Assembly (NCBI RefSeq): GCF_034259325.1
Contig: NZ_JAXIVS010000005.1
Span: forward strand, 558,001 to 622,000
DNA from: Hyalangium ruber
Lineage (GTDB): Bacteria; Myxococcota; Myxococcia; Myxococcales; Myxococcaceae
Reading direction: 5' to 3'
Length of the DNA: 64,000 nt
Part shown: positions 1-8,557 of the stretch, piece after piece
Layout: the number at the start of each line of letters is the position of its first letter
Position numbering within the stretch: the first letter of the stretch is position 1
Made by a program: the position numbers and the translations under genes
Notes under the pieces: model-generated
Seen by the model: the letters and a program-made list of their open reading frames with translations, nothing else
Databases searched by the model: none
Told to the model about the DNA's origin: nothing

Positions 1-690
1 CAGCGCATCGGTCTGGATGAAGTCATCGAAGATGCCCACGCCCAGCGAGCGCTCCTTGGCGGAGATCATCCCGTGGGCCACCGAGTGGTCCAACCCGAAC
101 GGGTTGCCGATGGCCACCACCCAGTCCCCCACCTCGAGCCGATCCGAGTCTCCGAGGTACACCGCCGGCAGGGGCTGGAGTCCCACCTCGCGCAGCCGCA
201 ACAGCGCCACGTCCGTGGAAGCGTCCCGGCCCACCACCTCCGCGGGGAACTCGCGGCCGTCGCCCAGCCGAACGACGATCTGCCGCGCCTGGGCCACCAC
301 ATGGTTGTTCGTCACCACCAGCCCCTCGGGCGTCAGCACGAAGCCCGAGCCCGTCGAACGCCCCGCCTGCGCGAGCGCGTTCTTCGGCACGTTCACCGTG
401 GTGATGTTGACCACCGCCGCCTCCACCGCGCGGATCAGCGGCGCCAGCGAGGTGGGCGGAACGAAGGCGGGGATGCCTGGGTCCTCAGCGGCCCGCTCAC
501 GCCACAGTTCCAGGCTGCTGCCGGCCGAGCCTGCTCGCTCGCCCTGCCCCTGGAACCAGTTGGAGTGCTCGCGAGAGCGAGCCTGCATCCACTCCTCCAG
601 GCCTGACTGCGCACTCGCAGTAGAGGCGAGCACCAGGCACAGGAGGAGCAGACATCGCGGCAGAGAGGGAAGATCCATGAGTGGGGACAT
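1..690 (-). CDS. HtrA/DegP-like periplasmic serine protease (3' end cut by window edge)
   Basis: About 230 N-terminal residues of a trypsin-like serine protease of the HtrA/DegQ family, which degrades misfolded envelope proteins. A signal peptide (hydrophobic LLLLCLVLAS, then a cleavage-like ASTASAQ) is followed by a linker and the protease core. The catalytic His lies in VVTNNHVV and the Asp in STDVALLRL. GDWVVAIGNPFGL and a substrate-loop segment follow. The catalytic Ser (GNSGGP) and any PDZ domains would lie left of base 1. Two ATGs four codons apart (690 and 678) could start the gene; a GGAGG sits about 16 nt upstream of the first, so 690 is provisional. It reads the same way as grpE and ftsH to its right, suggesting a protein-quality-control neighbourhood. 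Confidence 0.88.
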   Translation of the reverse strand, partial: MSPLMDLPSLPRCLLLLCLVLASTASAQSGLEEWMQARSREHSNWFQGQGERAGSAGSSLELWRERAAEDPGIPAFVPPTSLAPLIRAVEAAVVNITTVNVPKNALAQAGRSTGSGFVLTPEGLVVTNNHVVAQARQIVVRLGDGREFPAEVVGRDASTDVALLRLREVGLQPLPAVYLGDSDRLEVGDWVVAIGNPFGLDHSVAHGMISAKERSLGVGIFDDFIQTDAL

Positions 691-741
691 GGCGACGGGG
701 CAACAACCTCCCCCCCCGCCTATTTCCCACCGGGCTGCCGG

Positions 742-1365
742 TCAAGCCTGAGCTGGGGCCACGTACTTGGCCACCTTCACCCGGGCCGGGCGGATGATCC
801 GATCCTTCATCCGGTAGCCTGCCCGCACCTCGGCCACGACGCGCTGGTCATCGTCCGGCTGGGTGGTGATCTCCATGTCGGTCGCCTCGGCGGTGTTGGG
901 GTCGTACGGCTGGCCCACCACCTGGATGCGCTCGATGCCGAGCCCCTGCGCCTTGGTCAGGAGCCCGTCGCGGATCATCTTCACGCCCTGGCCCAGCCCC
1001 GTGCTGGCCGCCTCCGGCCCGCTCATGCTGAGGCAGCGGTCCAGCTCATCGATGGCCTCCAGCAGCGACTGGGCCACGTTGCCGCGCTCCACGTCCATCA
1101 TCCGCTCGCGCTCGCGGGTGAGGCGCTGCTTGAACTCCTCGCGGTCCTTGTTGACCGCCTGGTAGGCCCGCGCCAGCTCGTCCACGCGACGGCGCGAAGC
1201 CTCCAGCTCGGCCTCCAGCCGCTGGCGCTCCGCGTCCACCGCGGGCGCGCCCGAGGCCTCCTGGGCGGAGGTGCCCCCTTCGGGTTGTGCCTGCTGCGAA
1301 GCCGTGGGCTCCGCCGGGCGAGCCTGCTCCTGCGTACCTTCCTGAGTGCGGGGGTTGCCGTCCAT
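742..1365 (-). CDS. grpE: GrpE nucleotide exchange factor for DnaK
   Basis: 207-residue GrpE homologue that releases ADP from DnaK in the cytoplasmic DnaK-DnaJ-GrpE chaperone cycle. The first 45 or so residues are a Gln/Glu/Ala-rich disordered tail. Residues about 45-120 form the long coiled-coil dimer helix. The C-terminal beta domain carries the family pattern (G-x-PYDPNTAEAT, then GYRMKDRIIRPARVKVAKY). The usual PxxHEA is PNTAEA here, a conservative variant. dnaK and dnaJ are not beside it. It lies between an HtrA-like protease and, after one small gene, ftsH, all leftward, so co-induction under protein stress is plausible but no heat-shock promoter was identified. Confidence 0.93.
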   Translation of the reverse strand: MDGNPRTQEGTQEQARPAEPTASQQAQPEGGTSAQEASGAPAVDAERQRLEAELEASRRRVDELARAYQAVNKDREEFKQRLTRERERMMDVERGNVAQSLLEAIDELDRCLSMSGPEAASTGLGQGVKMIRDGLLTKAQGLGIERIQVVGQPYDPNTAEATDMEITTQPDDDQRVVAEVRAGYRMKDRIIRPARVKVAKYVAPAQA

Positions 1366-1486
1366 ATCGAACCTGCGTCGCTCTCCGACGCCAGAGAGCG
1401 CGCCGTAATGGGTGTCGTTGTTGTCCTACATCCCTGACCAGGGCGAACCTAACCGCCGGTCAGGGCCTGTCAACGCACCTGTCACG

Positions 1487-1732
1487 CTAGTGCTCGGAAG
1501 GTGCCGGCTCCTGCTGCTCCAGGAAGCCGTGGTCCACCTGTCCGGTCACCTCGTCGATGATCTCCACCTGGGCTGCTCGGAGCGAGTAGTAAAGCAACCA
1601 CCGCTCCGCGGCCGTCAGAGTCCCGGCGGGAAGCGCCTTCTCGATCTCCTGCACCGTCAACCGCCCCTCGCGCAATCCCTTGGCGAAGAGGGCCTTACGA
1701 GCCATGTAGCTCTTCCCGATCCTGTTCTCCAC
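1487..1732 (-). CDS. Small protein resembling sigma-70 region 1.1
   Basis: 81-residue protein with GTG start and a very strong ribosome-binding site (GGAGGAGG six nt upstream). Residues about 15-58 (LFAKGLREGRLTVQEIEKALP, then a helix and VEIIDE) match the pattern of sigma-70 region 1.1: Lys/Gly turn, LTxxEI, LP, and a C-terminal hydrophobic strand with acidic end. In sigma factors this small helical domain blocks DNA entry to free sigma. A stand-alone copy could be a regulator or merely a shared fold. No catalytic residues and no membrane segment. It is flanked by grpE and ftsH in the same orientation. The family resemblance is my inference from the pattern only. Confidence 0.6.
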   Translation of the reverse strand: MENRIGKSYMARKALFAKGLREGRLTVQEIEKALPAGTLTAAERWLLYYSLRAAQVEIIDEVTGQVDHGFLEQQEPAPSEH

Positions 1733-1826
1733 GGCGCCTCCTCCTTCTGGTCAGAAGTTAATTCGCCTTTTGGACACCGCAGCCCGTGACAGGGGCCCCT
1801 TGTCCGATCGCCCAGCAAACAGGCGA

Positions 1827-3887
1827 TCAAACGTCCCGGGAGGACTCGGTGTGCTGGGTGGGAGGACTGCCTTCCTGCTCTCCCGCCGGGTGCGCGGCGA
1901 CCACCTGCCGAGCCTCCGGATGCAGCAGGCCCCGATCCGGAACCACCTTGGGCCCCAACAGCGGCGTCATGGCATCTTCTTCGATGACTTCGGTGGCCAA
2001 GAGTCGCGCGGCCAGGGCGTGAACCTTGTCGCGGTGGGTGCGCAGCACGTTCCGGGCGCGATCCAGCGCCTCGGTGACCAGCTTGCGCACCTCCTCGTCC
2101 ACCATGCGCGCCGTCTGCTCGGAGTAGGTGCGCACCTCGGGCACCCCCGCCGACCGCAGGAAGCCCGGGCCATGCTCGGCCCCCAGCGCCACGGGGCCCA
2201 GCGTGCTCATGCCGTAGTCGCGCACCATCAGCCGGGCGATCTCCGTGGCCTGTTTGATGTCGTTGGAGGCGCCGGTGGAGACCTCTCCGATGAAGAGCTC
2301 CTCCGCGGCCCGGCCGCCCATCATCTGCGCCATCTTGTCGCGCAGCTCATCCAGCGACATGAGGTAGCGGTCCTCCAGCGGCAGCGACATGGTGTAGCCC
2401 AGCGCCGCCAGACCGCGCGGGATGATGGAGACCTTCGTCACCCGCTCCGCGTAGGGCAGCATCCACCCCACCACGGCGTGGCCCGCCTCGTGGTGCGCGA
2501 CGATTTCCTTCTCGCGCTCGTTCATGCGGCGGTTCTTCTTCTCCAGACCCGCCACCACGCGCTCGATGGCCTCCTCGAACTCCGAGCGCGTCACCGCGTC
2601 ACGGTTGCGCCGCGCGGCCAGCAGCGCCGCCTCGTTCACCACGTTGGCCAGGTCGGCGCCCGCGAAACCCGGGGTGCGCGCGGCAATGGCCTTCAGGTCC
2701 ACGTCCGGCCCCAGCTTCACGTTGCGCGAGTGGATCTCCAGAACCCGCTCGCGGCCCCGCTTGTCCGGCCGATCCACCAGCACCTGCCGGTCGAAGCGGC
2801 CCGGGCGCATCAGGGCGCTGTCGAGGATCTCCGGCCGGTTGGTGGCCGCCAGAATGATGAGCCCGGTGCGGCCATCGAAGCCGTCCATCTCCGCCAGGAG
2901 CTGGTTGAGCGTCTGCTCGCGCTCGTCATGCCCGCCGGCGACGCCCGCGTTGCGGCTCTTGCCGATCGCGTCCAGCTCGTCGATGAAGATGATGCACGGG
3001 GCCTTGGCCGCCGCCTGGGCGAACAAGTCACGGACACGCGCGGCGCCCACGCCCACGAACATCTCCACGAACTCGGAGCCGGAGAGGCTGAAGAAGGGCA
3101 CGCCCGCCTCGCCCGCCACGGCCCGGGCCAGCAGCGTCTTGCCCGTTCCCGGCGGCCCCACCAGCAGCACGCCCTTGGGGATGCGGCCTCCCAGGCGGCG
3201 GAACTTCTCGGGCGTCTTGAGGAACTCGACGATCTCCCGCAGCTCGTCCACCGCCTCGTCCACGCCGGCCACGTCCTTGAAGCCCACGCCGGTGTCGGCC
3301 TCGGCCTGCACCTTCGCGCGCGTCTTGCCGAAGCTCATGACGCTCTGCGGCCCCTGGCCCATGCCGCCGGCCACCCGCCGCATCATGAAGCTCCAGAAGA
3401 GCAGCACCAGGCCCATGGGGATCAGCCAGATCCACAGCACCTCGGACAGGCCCGACTGCGGCACCGCCTCGTACTGGACGCCCTTCTCCTGCAGCAGCTC
3501 GACGAGCTTGTCGTCGCCTGACACGCGGTAGGCCATCCACGGCAGCGCGTTGAGCTCTCCCCGCAGCGGCCGCTCCTGGGCCGGCTGGGCCTGCGGCGCG
3601 GGCGCGCTCTCTTTGAGGAAGCCCTTCACCCACTCATCGGTCACCTGCACCCGGGTGAACTGGCCGCTCTCCACCGCCTCGCGGAACTGGCTGTAGCTGA
3701 CCCGCCGCACGCCCGCGTCCTGGAAGACGTTGCGGAACAGCAGGAACCCCAAAACCAGCAGGAGGATGTAGCCCAGCGGCGAGCCGAACTTGAACCCCTT
3801 GGAGGGCGTCTGCGGCTTCTCTGGCTTCCTGTTACGAGGGCCCAGCCCTCCGGAAGGTGTTGGATCCTGCTGCTTCATCGTCGGCAC
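1827..3887 (-). CDS. ftsH: ATP-dependent zinc metalloprotease FtsH (first of two paralogues)
   Basis: 686-residue membrane AAA+ protease that extracts and degrades membrane and soluble proteins as a hexamer. A charged N-terminus precedes TM1 (about residues 38-52), a periplasmic domain and TM2 (about 149-170). The AAA module has Walker A GPPGTGKT (244-251), Walker B FIDE (301-304) and the second-region-of-homology Arg fingers (RPGRFDR). The zinc site HEAGH is at 466-470. The GTG at 3887 has GGAGG 7 nt upstream and is preferred to the ATG at 3878. The C-terminal tail is extended and Pro/Glu-rich. A second, shorter FtsH lies at 46120-48036; that copy has the classic folP-glmM context, so this one is probably the lineage-specific paralogue. 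Confidence 0.95.
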   Translation of the reverse strand: MPTMKQQDPTPSGGLGPRNRKPEKPQTPSKGFKFGSPLGYILLLVLGFLLFRNVFQDAGVRRVSYSQFREAVESGQFTRVQVTDEWVKGFLKESAPAPQAQPAQERPLRGELNALPWMAYRVSGDDKLVELLQEKGVQYEAVPQSGLSEVLWIWLIPMGLVLLFWSFMMRRVAGGMGQGPQSVMSFGKTRAKVQAEADTGVGFKDVAGVDEAVDELREIVEFLKTPEKFRRLGGRIPKGVLLVGPPGTGKTLLARAVAGEAGVPFFSLSGSEFVEMFVGVGAARVRDLFAQAAAKAPCIIFIDELDAIGKSRNAGVAGGHDEREQTLNQLLAEMDGFDGRTGLIILAATNRPEILDSALMRPGRFDRQVLVDRPDKRGRERVLEIHSRNVKLGPDVDLKAIAARTPGFAGADLANVVNEAALLAARRNRDAVTRSEFEEAIERVVAGLEKKNRRMNEREKEIVAHHEAGHAVVGWMLPYAERVTKVSIIPRGLAALGYTMSLPLEDRYLMSLDELRDKMAQMMGGRAAEELFIGEVSTGASNDIKQATEIARLMVRDYGMSTLGPVALGAEHGPGFLRSAGVPEVRTYSEQTARMVDEEVRKLVTEALDRARNVLRTHRDKVHALAARLLATEVIEEDAMTPLLGPKVVPDRGLLHPEARQVVAAHPAGEQEGSPPTQHTESSRDV

Positions 3888-4009
3888 GCTCGCCCCTCCC
3901 CAAACCCCCGCCCATGTGGCGAGGCGTCACACCTGCCGCCGAAAGATGGTCACCCCCGCCAGCCCGTCAACCCGCCGTACTCACAGTCCTGTCCGGGTGC
4001 GAACGACAG

Positions 4010-4939
4010 TCAACGGCAGTCAGTGCGATAGAAAGGTTGGCCAGTGAACTCGGAGCCCATCAGATAGCCCTTCCCGCCCGGGGTGAACGTCAGGGCCTCG
4101 GCCTGGGCCTGGCTCGCGCCGGGCACTTCGGCCACCTGTCCTTCGATCAGCTCCTCGAGGCGCTGCGCCTGGGGCCGACGGACCTCCCACACCCGGGTAT
4201 AGGTGCGCAGCAGCAGCCGCTCCCCCGAGGGGTGCAGGGACGCCGCCGTGGTCAGCCGGTCCACCTCCTGCGGCGCGCGCAGCGTGCCCAGCCGTGTGGC
4301 CTTCCCGACTCCGCCCGGGCTCAGGCCGTCCAGCGCATACACCTCGCCGAGCGAGTCCATCGTCTTGGTGATGACGGCCAGCCGCCCGGTGCGTGCATCG
4401 ATGATGAGGGACTCGGTGTTGCGCGGGCCCTCGGGGTAGGTGAACGCCAGCGTCTCCACGGGGAGGCTGACGTCCGCGAGCTGCTCCGGCTCCGGCAACC
4501 GATAGAGCCGCACCTGCTCGCGGCGCTGGAAGTTGTCCCCCGTGTCCGCCAGGTAGAGGCACGGCGGAGCATTGGCCCCCGGCGCGCACGGCCCCACGGT
4601 GATGTCCTCGACATCGCGCGGCGTGGCCCCCGTCAGCGTCACGGTGGCGCGCACCTTCCCGCTGTCCTCCACCGCATACAGCCGGAAGTCGTTGTCCGAG
4701 TCGTTGTGGGCCCAGAAGATGCCCGGGTGCCGAGCGCTGGCCGCCATGCCGGACAGCTCTGGCAGCTCCGCGGGCACGGTGCCCGTCTGCCGGGGCTCAC
4801 CATAGAGCGTGCAGCCGGGTACCCCGTCGGCGGGCGCGTAGTGGCCCGCATCGGGAGCCGAGGACTCGAGGGTGACGGGCTTGGAGCGCGAGCAGGCGCA
4901 CAGCAGGCCCGCGATCAGCAGCGGGGCCAGGCGTCGCAC
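4010..4939 (-). CDS. Lipoprotein, probable beta-propeller, function unknown
   Basis: 309-residue exported lipoprotein. A short signal peptide ends in a lipobox (LLCAC, Cys about 16). The mature part contains repeated short strands with turn motifs such as HNDSDND, YLADTGDN and RNTESLIID. These are typical of calcium-binding or propeller-type folds that bacteria display in the periplasm or on the outer membrane. No enzyme motif was recognised. Translation starts at a GTG one base after the stop of the upstream Nudix gene (TGA-C-GTG), so the two are translationally coupled. A structural role or ligand sensing is possible; the propeller assignment is inferred from the repeat texture. Confidence 0.75.
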   Translation of the reverse strand: MRRLAPLLIAGLLCACSRSKPVTLESSAPDAGHYAPADGVPGCTLYGEPRQTGTVPAELPELSGMAASARHPGIFWAHNDSDNDFRLYAVEDSGKVRATVTLTGATPRDVEDITVGPCAPGANAPPCLYLADTGDNFQRREQVRLYRLPEPEQLADVSLPVETLAFTYPEGPRNTESLIIDARTGRLAVITKTMDSLGEVYALDGLSPGGVGKATRLGTLRAPQEVDRLTTAASLHPSGERLLLRTYTRVWEVRRPQAQRLEELIEGQVAEVPGASQAQAEALTFTPGGKGYLMGSEFTGQPFYRTDCR

Positions 4940-4940
4940 G

Positions 4941-5348
4941 TCACGGTTCCAGGTCGAGCAGCTTCGCCAGCGTCTTCGCGTCCGCGTCGGGGAACTGGTA
5001 CTTCGCCATGTCCTCGAGCTTCACCCAGCGGTGGTCATGCACGCGCAGGTGCTGGATGGGGGCCTTCTCGTCGCGCAGCCGGCAGTGGAAGACGCGGAAG
5101 TCGATGTCGTAGTTCGGATACTCGTGGAGCGTGTGCATCGCCTGCTCCAGCACCCGGATCTCCACGCCCATCTCCTCGCGGAGCTCTCGCGCGAGCGCCT
5201 GAGCGTCCGCCTCGCCCGGCTCTACCCGGCCACCGGGGAACTCCCAGAGCAACGGCAGCGAGGCCTTCGGAGGCCGCTGGGTGATGAGGTAGCACCCTTC
5301 GTCGTTCTGGAGCATCGCGCCGACAACGCGGATCTGACGGCGACCCAT
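4941..5348 (-). CDS. Nudix (MutT-type) hydrolase
   Basis: 135-residue cytoplasmic Nudix hydrolase. The complete Nudix box GX5EX7REUXEEXGU is present (GG..PGE, then ALARELREEMGV), so metal-dependent diphosphate hydrolysis is expected. The short length, the start with a strand containing VVGAML, and a pyrimidine-like pocket segment (LWEFPGGRVE) fit the MutT/8-oxo-dGTP sub-branch that cleans the nucleotide pool. Substrate choice cannot be settled from sequence alone. The ATG at 5348 has GGAGAAG as ribosome-binding site. It is the first gene of a two-gene unit with the lipoprotein at 4010-4939. Confidence 0.9.
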   Translation of the reverse strand: MGRRQIRVVGAMLQNDEGCYLITQRPPKASLPLLWEFPGGRVEPGEADAQALARELREEMGVEIRVLEQAMHTLHEYPNYDIDFRVFHCRLRDEKAPIQHLRVHDHRWVKLEDMAKYQFPDADAKTLAKLLDLEP

Positions 5349-5478
5349 ACGCTTCTCCTGTCTCTCCCTGGGGGGAGGGGCGGCCTAACACAGCGCACGC
5401 CCGGCGCCAATCCTCTCACTGCCGGTGAGAGGCTGCGCACGGCCCCGCCAGGGTGCCACCCCCGCCTCCCCTGCCGGC

Positions 5479-6702
5479 TCACCGGGACGGCGTGTCCTTC
5501 TTTCGGCGCCCCTCCGCCGAGGAGCCAGCGCGCCGGCCCTGGCCTGCTCCCCCGCTCTTGTGCCCCGCGGTGCTCGAGCGGGCCACAGCGCTCCGGGAGC
5601 GGCCGCGCGAGGGGGCTCGCAGCAGGGCCGATACCTCACTGGCCGCCTCGGGCCGACCGTAGAACTGGCCCACGCGCCACAGGTGCAGGCGCAGCTCGTG
5701 GCCGAACTCCGCGCACGAGGCATAGCGGTCCGTCCGCCGGGGAGACAGGGCCCGGCGCAGGATGGGGCGCAGGCCCACGGGCACCGCCCGCGTCGCCTCC
5801 GCCACATCCCGAGGCGTCAGCGCCCGGATCCGATCGACGAACCCCCAGGTGAGCTTGTGGATGCGGCCCCGCAAGTCCCGCACCAGTGCGGTGGCGGCCT
5901 CGTCTCCCGGCCCCATCGCCACCGCCTCCTCCATGCGCTGCCGCAGCTCGTGCAGTTCGTGGGTGACGCGGTCCGAGCCCTCGACCAGGGGCCTGCCCGT
6001 CAGCAGGTGCAGCAGCACGGCGGCCAGCGAGAATTGATCCGTGCGCCCGTCGATGGTGCCCTTGCGCGTCAGCTCCGGCGAGGCATACGCGAGGTTGCCC
6101 GGCAGCGCGTCGTCCTCCGTGGGCTGGCGCCCCGGGAGCGCCGCCCACACGGTGCCGAAGTCGGTGAGCTTCACCTCGCCCCGCGAGCCCACCATGATGG
6201 TGCGCGGCGACACGTTGCGGTGGACCAGGCGCAGCCAGCGGCCCTCCTCGCTGGTGAGCTCGTGGGCGTGGTGCAGCGCATCGGCCACCTCGCTGCCCAC
6301 GTAGCAGGCGAACGCCTCGGTCAGGGGCTTGCTCGCCTGCGCTGCCGCCTCAATCAATGTGTCGAGCCGGTGCCCCTCCACGTACTCCAACACCAGGTAG
6401 GGGTCCCCCACGCTGCCGTCCACGTCGTGCATGCCGGCGATGCCGGGGTGCCTCAGCCGCGCGGTGATGGCCACCTCCTCCATCAGGCGCCGGTAATCCT
6501 CCTCCCGGCACTCGCGGCTCAACCGCTTGAGCACGACGTAGTCCCCGGTGTTGGTGTCGAACCTCCGCCGGGCGAGCAGCAGCTCCCCATGGACGGTCTG
6601 CTCCAAGGGGCGGATGAGCTCATAAGTCGTGCGCCCGGACTCCAGCAGCACGGGGCCAGCGGGGCCGGCGGCGGGGGGACGATCCAGTGGCGGACTGGTC
6701 AT
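5479..6702 (-). CDS. Hanks-type protein kinase homologue, probable pseudokinase
   Basis: 407 residues with a eukaryotic-type kinase fold at about 25-345 and a basic Ser/Arg/Gly-rich tail. The ATP-anchoring Lys is kept (VVLK, Lys59), as are DFG (181-183) and an APE-like ASPE. The glycine loop has no GxGxxG, the catalytic HRD is HRN (161-163), and the metal-binding Asn of the loop is Thr (SPRTIM). Phosphotransfer is therefore doubtful, although ATP binding and scaffolding remain possible. No transmembrane helix or PASTA repeats are seen. The ATG at 6702 follows AAAGGAG by 8 nt and is preferred to a start at 6735. It is divergent from the XRE regulator gene. Confidence 0.85.
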   Translation of the reverse strand: MTSPPLDRPPAAGPAGPVLLESGRTTYELIRPLEQTVHGELLLARRRFDTNTGDYVVLKRLSRECREEDYRRLMEEVAITARLRHPGIAGMHDVDGSVGDPYLVLEYVEGHRLDTLIEAAAQASKPLTEAFACYVGSEVADALHHAHELTSEEGRWLRLVHRNVSPRTIMVGSRGEVKLTDFGTVWAALPGRQPTEDDALPGNLAYASPELTRKGTIDGRTDQFSLAAVLLHLLTGRPLVEGSDRVTHELHELRQRMEEAVAMGPGDEAATALVRDLRGRIHKLTWGFVDRIRALTPRDVAEATRAVPVGLRPILRRALSPRRTDRYASCAEFGHELRLHLWRVGQFYGRPEAASEVSALLRAPSRGRSRSAVARSSTAGHKSGGAGQGRRAGSSAEGRRKKDTPSR

Positions 6703-6749
6703 GAAGGGGCTCCTTTTCCAGGAAAGATGGCTCAATGCCTTGGGACACT

Positions 6750-6790
6750 ACCCTGAGGGTAAATTTACAGCGACTCTACTTCGAGAGTAG
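6750..6790. promoter_or_regulatory. Divergent intergenic region with two short palindromes (possible operators)
   Basis: The 163-bp gap between the leftward pseudokinase and the rightward XRE regulator holds an 11-bp palindrome ACCCTGAGGGT (6750-6760). It also holds an inverted repeat CTACT-N5-AGTAG (6776-6790), with a short AT-rich stretch (AAATTTA) between them. Small XRE proteins usually bind such palindromes next to their own gene, so autoregulation is plausible. This is inference from position. Confidence 0.3.
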
Positions 6791-6865
6791 CCCTGGAATG
6801 GAAGATTGAGTGGAAAGACTCGGTGCCGGGTATGGCATAGGCTGGCGGACTGAACGGGGTTCCGC

Positions 6866-7096
6866 ATGAGTCAGAGAGAGCGGGCCGTCGCTCTGGGGGT
6901 CGCCATCCGCGCCGCCCGGGAGAGCGCCGGGCTCACGCAGGAGGATGTCGCCAGCCGAATCGATCTGCACCCGATGACGTACGGGGGCATCGAGCGCGGC
7001 CGACTGCTGCCCAGCGTCTCGACGCTGACGCGCATCTGCGTGCTGCTGAAGATAGACCCGGACCAGTTGCCCGACCTGCAGGACGTCCGCGACTAG
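6866..7096 (+). CDS. XRE/Cro-CI family DNA-binding protein
   Basis: 76-residue protein that is essentially one helix-turn-helix domain. Residues about 9-66 follow the Cro/CI pattern: LGVAIRAARESAGLTQEDVA (helices 1-2), then the recognition helix around HPMTYGGIERG. There is no sensor or dimerisation extension, as in small phage-type or restriction-controller repressors. Nine bases separate its stop from the next gene, a beta-CASP hydrolase, so the two probably form an operon. It may repress its own promoter through the palindromes just upstream. Target genes are unknown. Confidence 0.88.
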   Translation: MSQRERAVALGVAIRAARESAGLTQEDVASRIDLHPMTYGGIERGRLLPSVSTLTRICVLLKIDPDQLPDLQDVRD

Positions 7097-7105
7097 GGGA
7101 AAGCC

Positions 7106-8491
7106 ATGGCCTCCATCCACTTCCTGGGTGCCGCGGGCACCGTCACCGGCTCGAAGTTCCTGCTGGAGCACGAGGGCCGGCGGGTGCTCGTCGACTGCGG
7201 CCTGTTCCAGGGCCACAAGGAGCTGCGGCGGCGCAACTGGGAGCCGCTGCCCGTGCCCGCCTCGAGCCTGGACGCCATCGTCCTGACGCACGCCCATATC
7301 GATCATACGGGCGGGCTGCCGCGCGTGGTGGGCGAGGGCTACAACGGTCCGGTCTACTCCACCTCGGGGACGCGGGACCTGGCGGCGCTGCTGCTGCCGG
7401 ACTCGGCGCACCTGCAGGAGGAAGAGGCGCGCTACGCCAACAAGGAGCGCTACTCCAAGCACCAGCCGGCGTTGCCGCTCTATACGGTGGCGGATGCCCA
7501 GCGCGCCGTGAAGCTGATGGAGACGTTCGGCTACGAGCGCCCCAAGGAGATTCTCCCCGGCATCACCCTTACCTTTTATAGGGCGGGCCACATCCTGGGC
7601 TCGGCGGTGTGCGCCTTCGACCTGAAGAGCACGGGGCAGCGCGTGGTGTTCAGCGGGGACCTGGGCCGCTACAACGCGCCCATCCTGAGGGATCCGCAGG
7701 GCGTGAGCGCCGCCACCACGCTGGTGGTGGAGAGCACCTACGGGAACCGGGAGCACGGCGAGACGCGGCCGCACGACGCGCTGTGCAACGCGGTGAAGGG
7801 GGCCTTCGATCGTGGCGGCGTGGTGGTCATCCCCGCCTTCGCCATCGGCCGCACCCAGGAGCTGCTCTACCACCTGCGCAACCTGGAGGAAGAGGGCCGC
7901 ATCCCCGAGGTGGACGTGTTCGTGGACTCGCCCATGGCGTGCGATGCCACCCCCATCTACCTGGCGCACCCCGAGGAGCATGACCTGGGGATGAGCTCGC
8001 TGGTGGACCGGGGGGCCACGCCGCTGGCCACGCGGCGCACCCGGTTCATCACCTCGCCCAACGAGAGCAAGCGGCTCAACCAGTTCCAGGGGCCGGGCAT
8101 CATCATCTCCGCCTCGGGCATGGCCACGGGCGGGCGCGTGCTGCACCACCTCAAGCACCGGCTGCCGGATGCGCGCAACACCATCCTCTTCGTGGGCTAC
8201 CAGTCCGAGGGCTCGCGCGGGCGGCGCCTCCAGGACGGGGAGAAGGAGAGCCGCATCCACGGGCAGATGGTGCCGGTGGCGGCGGAGATCCGCACGGTGA
8301 GCGGCTTCTCGGCGCACGCGGACTGGCGGGAGACGATGCGGTGGATGGAGGGCTTCCAGTCCCCTCCCCGCCAGACGCTGCTGGTACACGGCGAGCCCGT
8401 GGCGCTCCAGGGGCTCAAGAGCCGCGTCGAGTCCCAGGGCTGGCAGGCCTACGTGCCCCGGTACCTGGAGCGGGTGGAGCTGGCGCGCTAG
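7106..8491 (+). CDS. Metallo-beta-lactamase/beta-CASP hydrolase, probable RNA-processing nuclease
   Basis: 461-residue cytoplasmic enzyme of the beta-CASP branch of metallo-beta-lactamases (CPSF73/YSH1-like; bacterial relatives act on RNA). Motif II HxHxDH (THAHIDHTGG, His62-His67) binds the two metals. The later motifs are present: GHILGSA with its His, SGDLG, VVESTYGNREH, the beta-CASP domain with FAIGRTQELLY, ISASGMATGGRVLHH, and SGFSAHADW near the C-terminus. Length and complete motifs suggest an active endo- or 5'-exonuclease. Coupling to an XRE regulator is less usual than the lone-gene state, but no toxin or antitoxin feature is visible. Confidence 0.9.
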   Translation: MASIHFLGAAGTVTGSKFLLEHEGRRVLVDCGLFQGHKELRRRNWEPLPVPASSLDAIVLTHAHIDHTGGLPRVVGEGYNGPVYSTSGTRDLAALLLPDSAHLQEEEARYANKERYSKHQPALPLYTVADAQRAVKLMETFGYERPKEILPGITLTFYRAGHILGSAVCAFDLKSTGQRVVFSGDLGRYNAPILRDPQGVSAATTLVVESTYGNREHGETRPHDALCNAVKGAFDRGGVVVIPAFAIGRTQELLYHLRNLEEEGRIPEVDVFVDSPMACDATPIYLAHPEEHDLGMSSLVDRGATPLATRRTRFITSPNESKRLNQFQGPGIIISASGMATGGRVLHHLKHRLPDARNTILFVGYQSEGSRGRRLQDGEKESRIHGQMVPVAAEIRTVSGFSAHADWRETMRWMEGFQSPPRQTLLVHGEPVALQGLKSRVESQGWQAYVPRYLERVELAR

Positions 8492-8505
8492 CCCTCGAAC
8501 GACGA

Positions 8506-8538
8506 GGCCCCGATCCTCCGCGGGGAAGGACCGGGGCC
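8506..8538. terminator. Bidirectional hairpin between convergent genes
   Basis: An 11-bp stem with one mismatch (GGCCCCGATCCT paired with AGGACCGGGGCC) and a 9-nt loop lies between the stops of the hydrolase and the Hint-module gene. It has no clear T-tract, so it would act as a strong structural or Rho-assisted end for both transcripts. Confidence 0.6.
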
Positions 8539-8557
8539 GGGGCGAGCATCTACCGCG

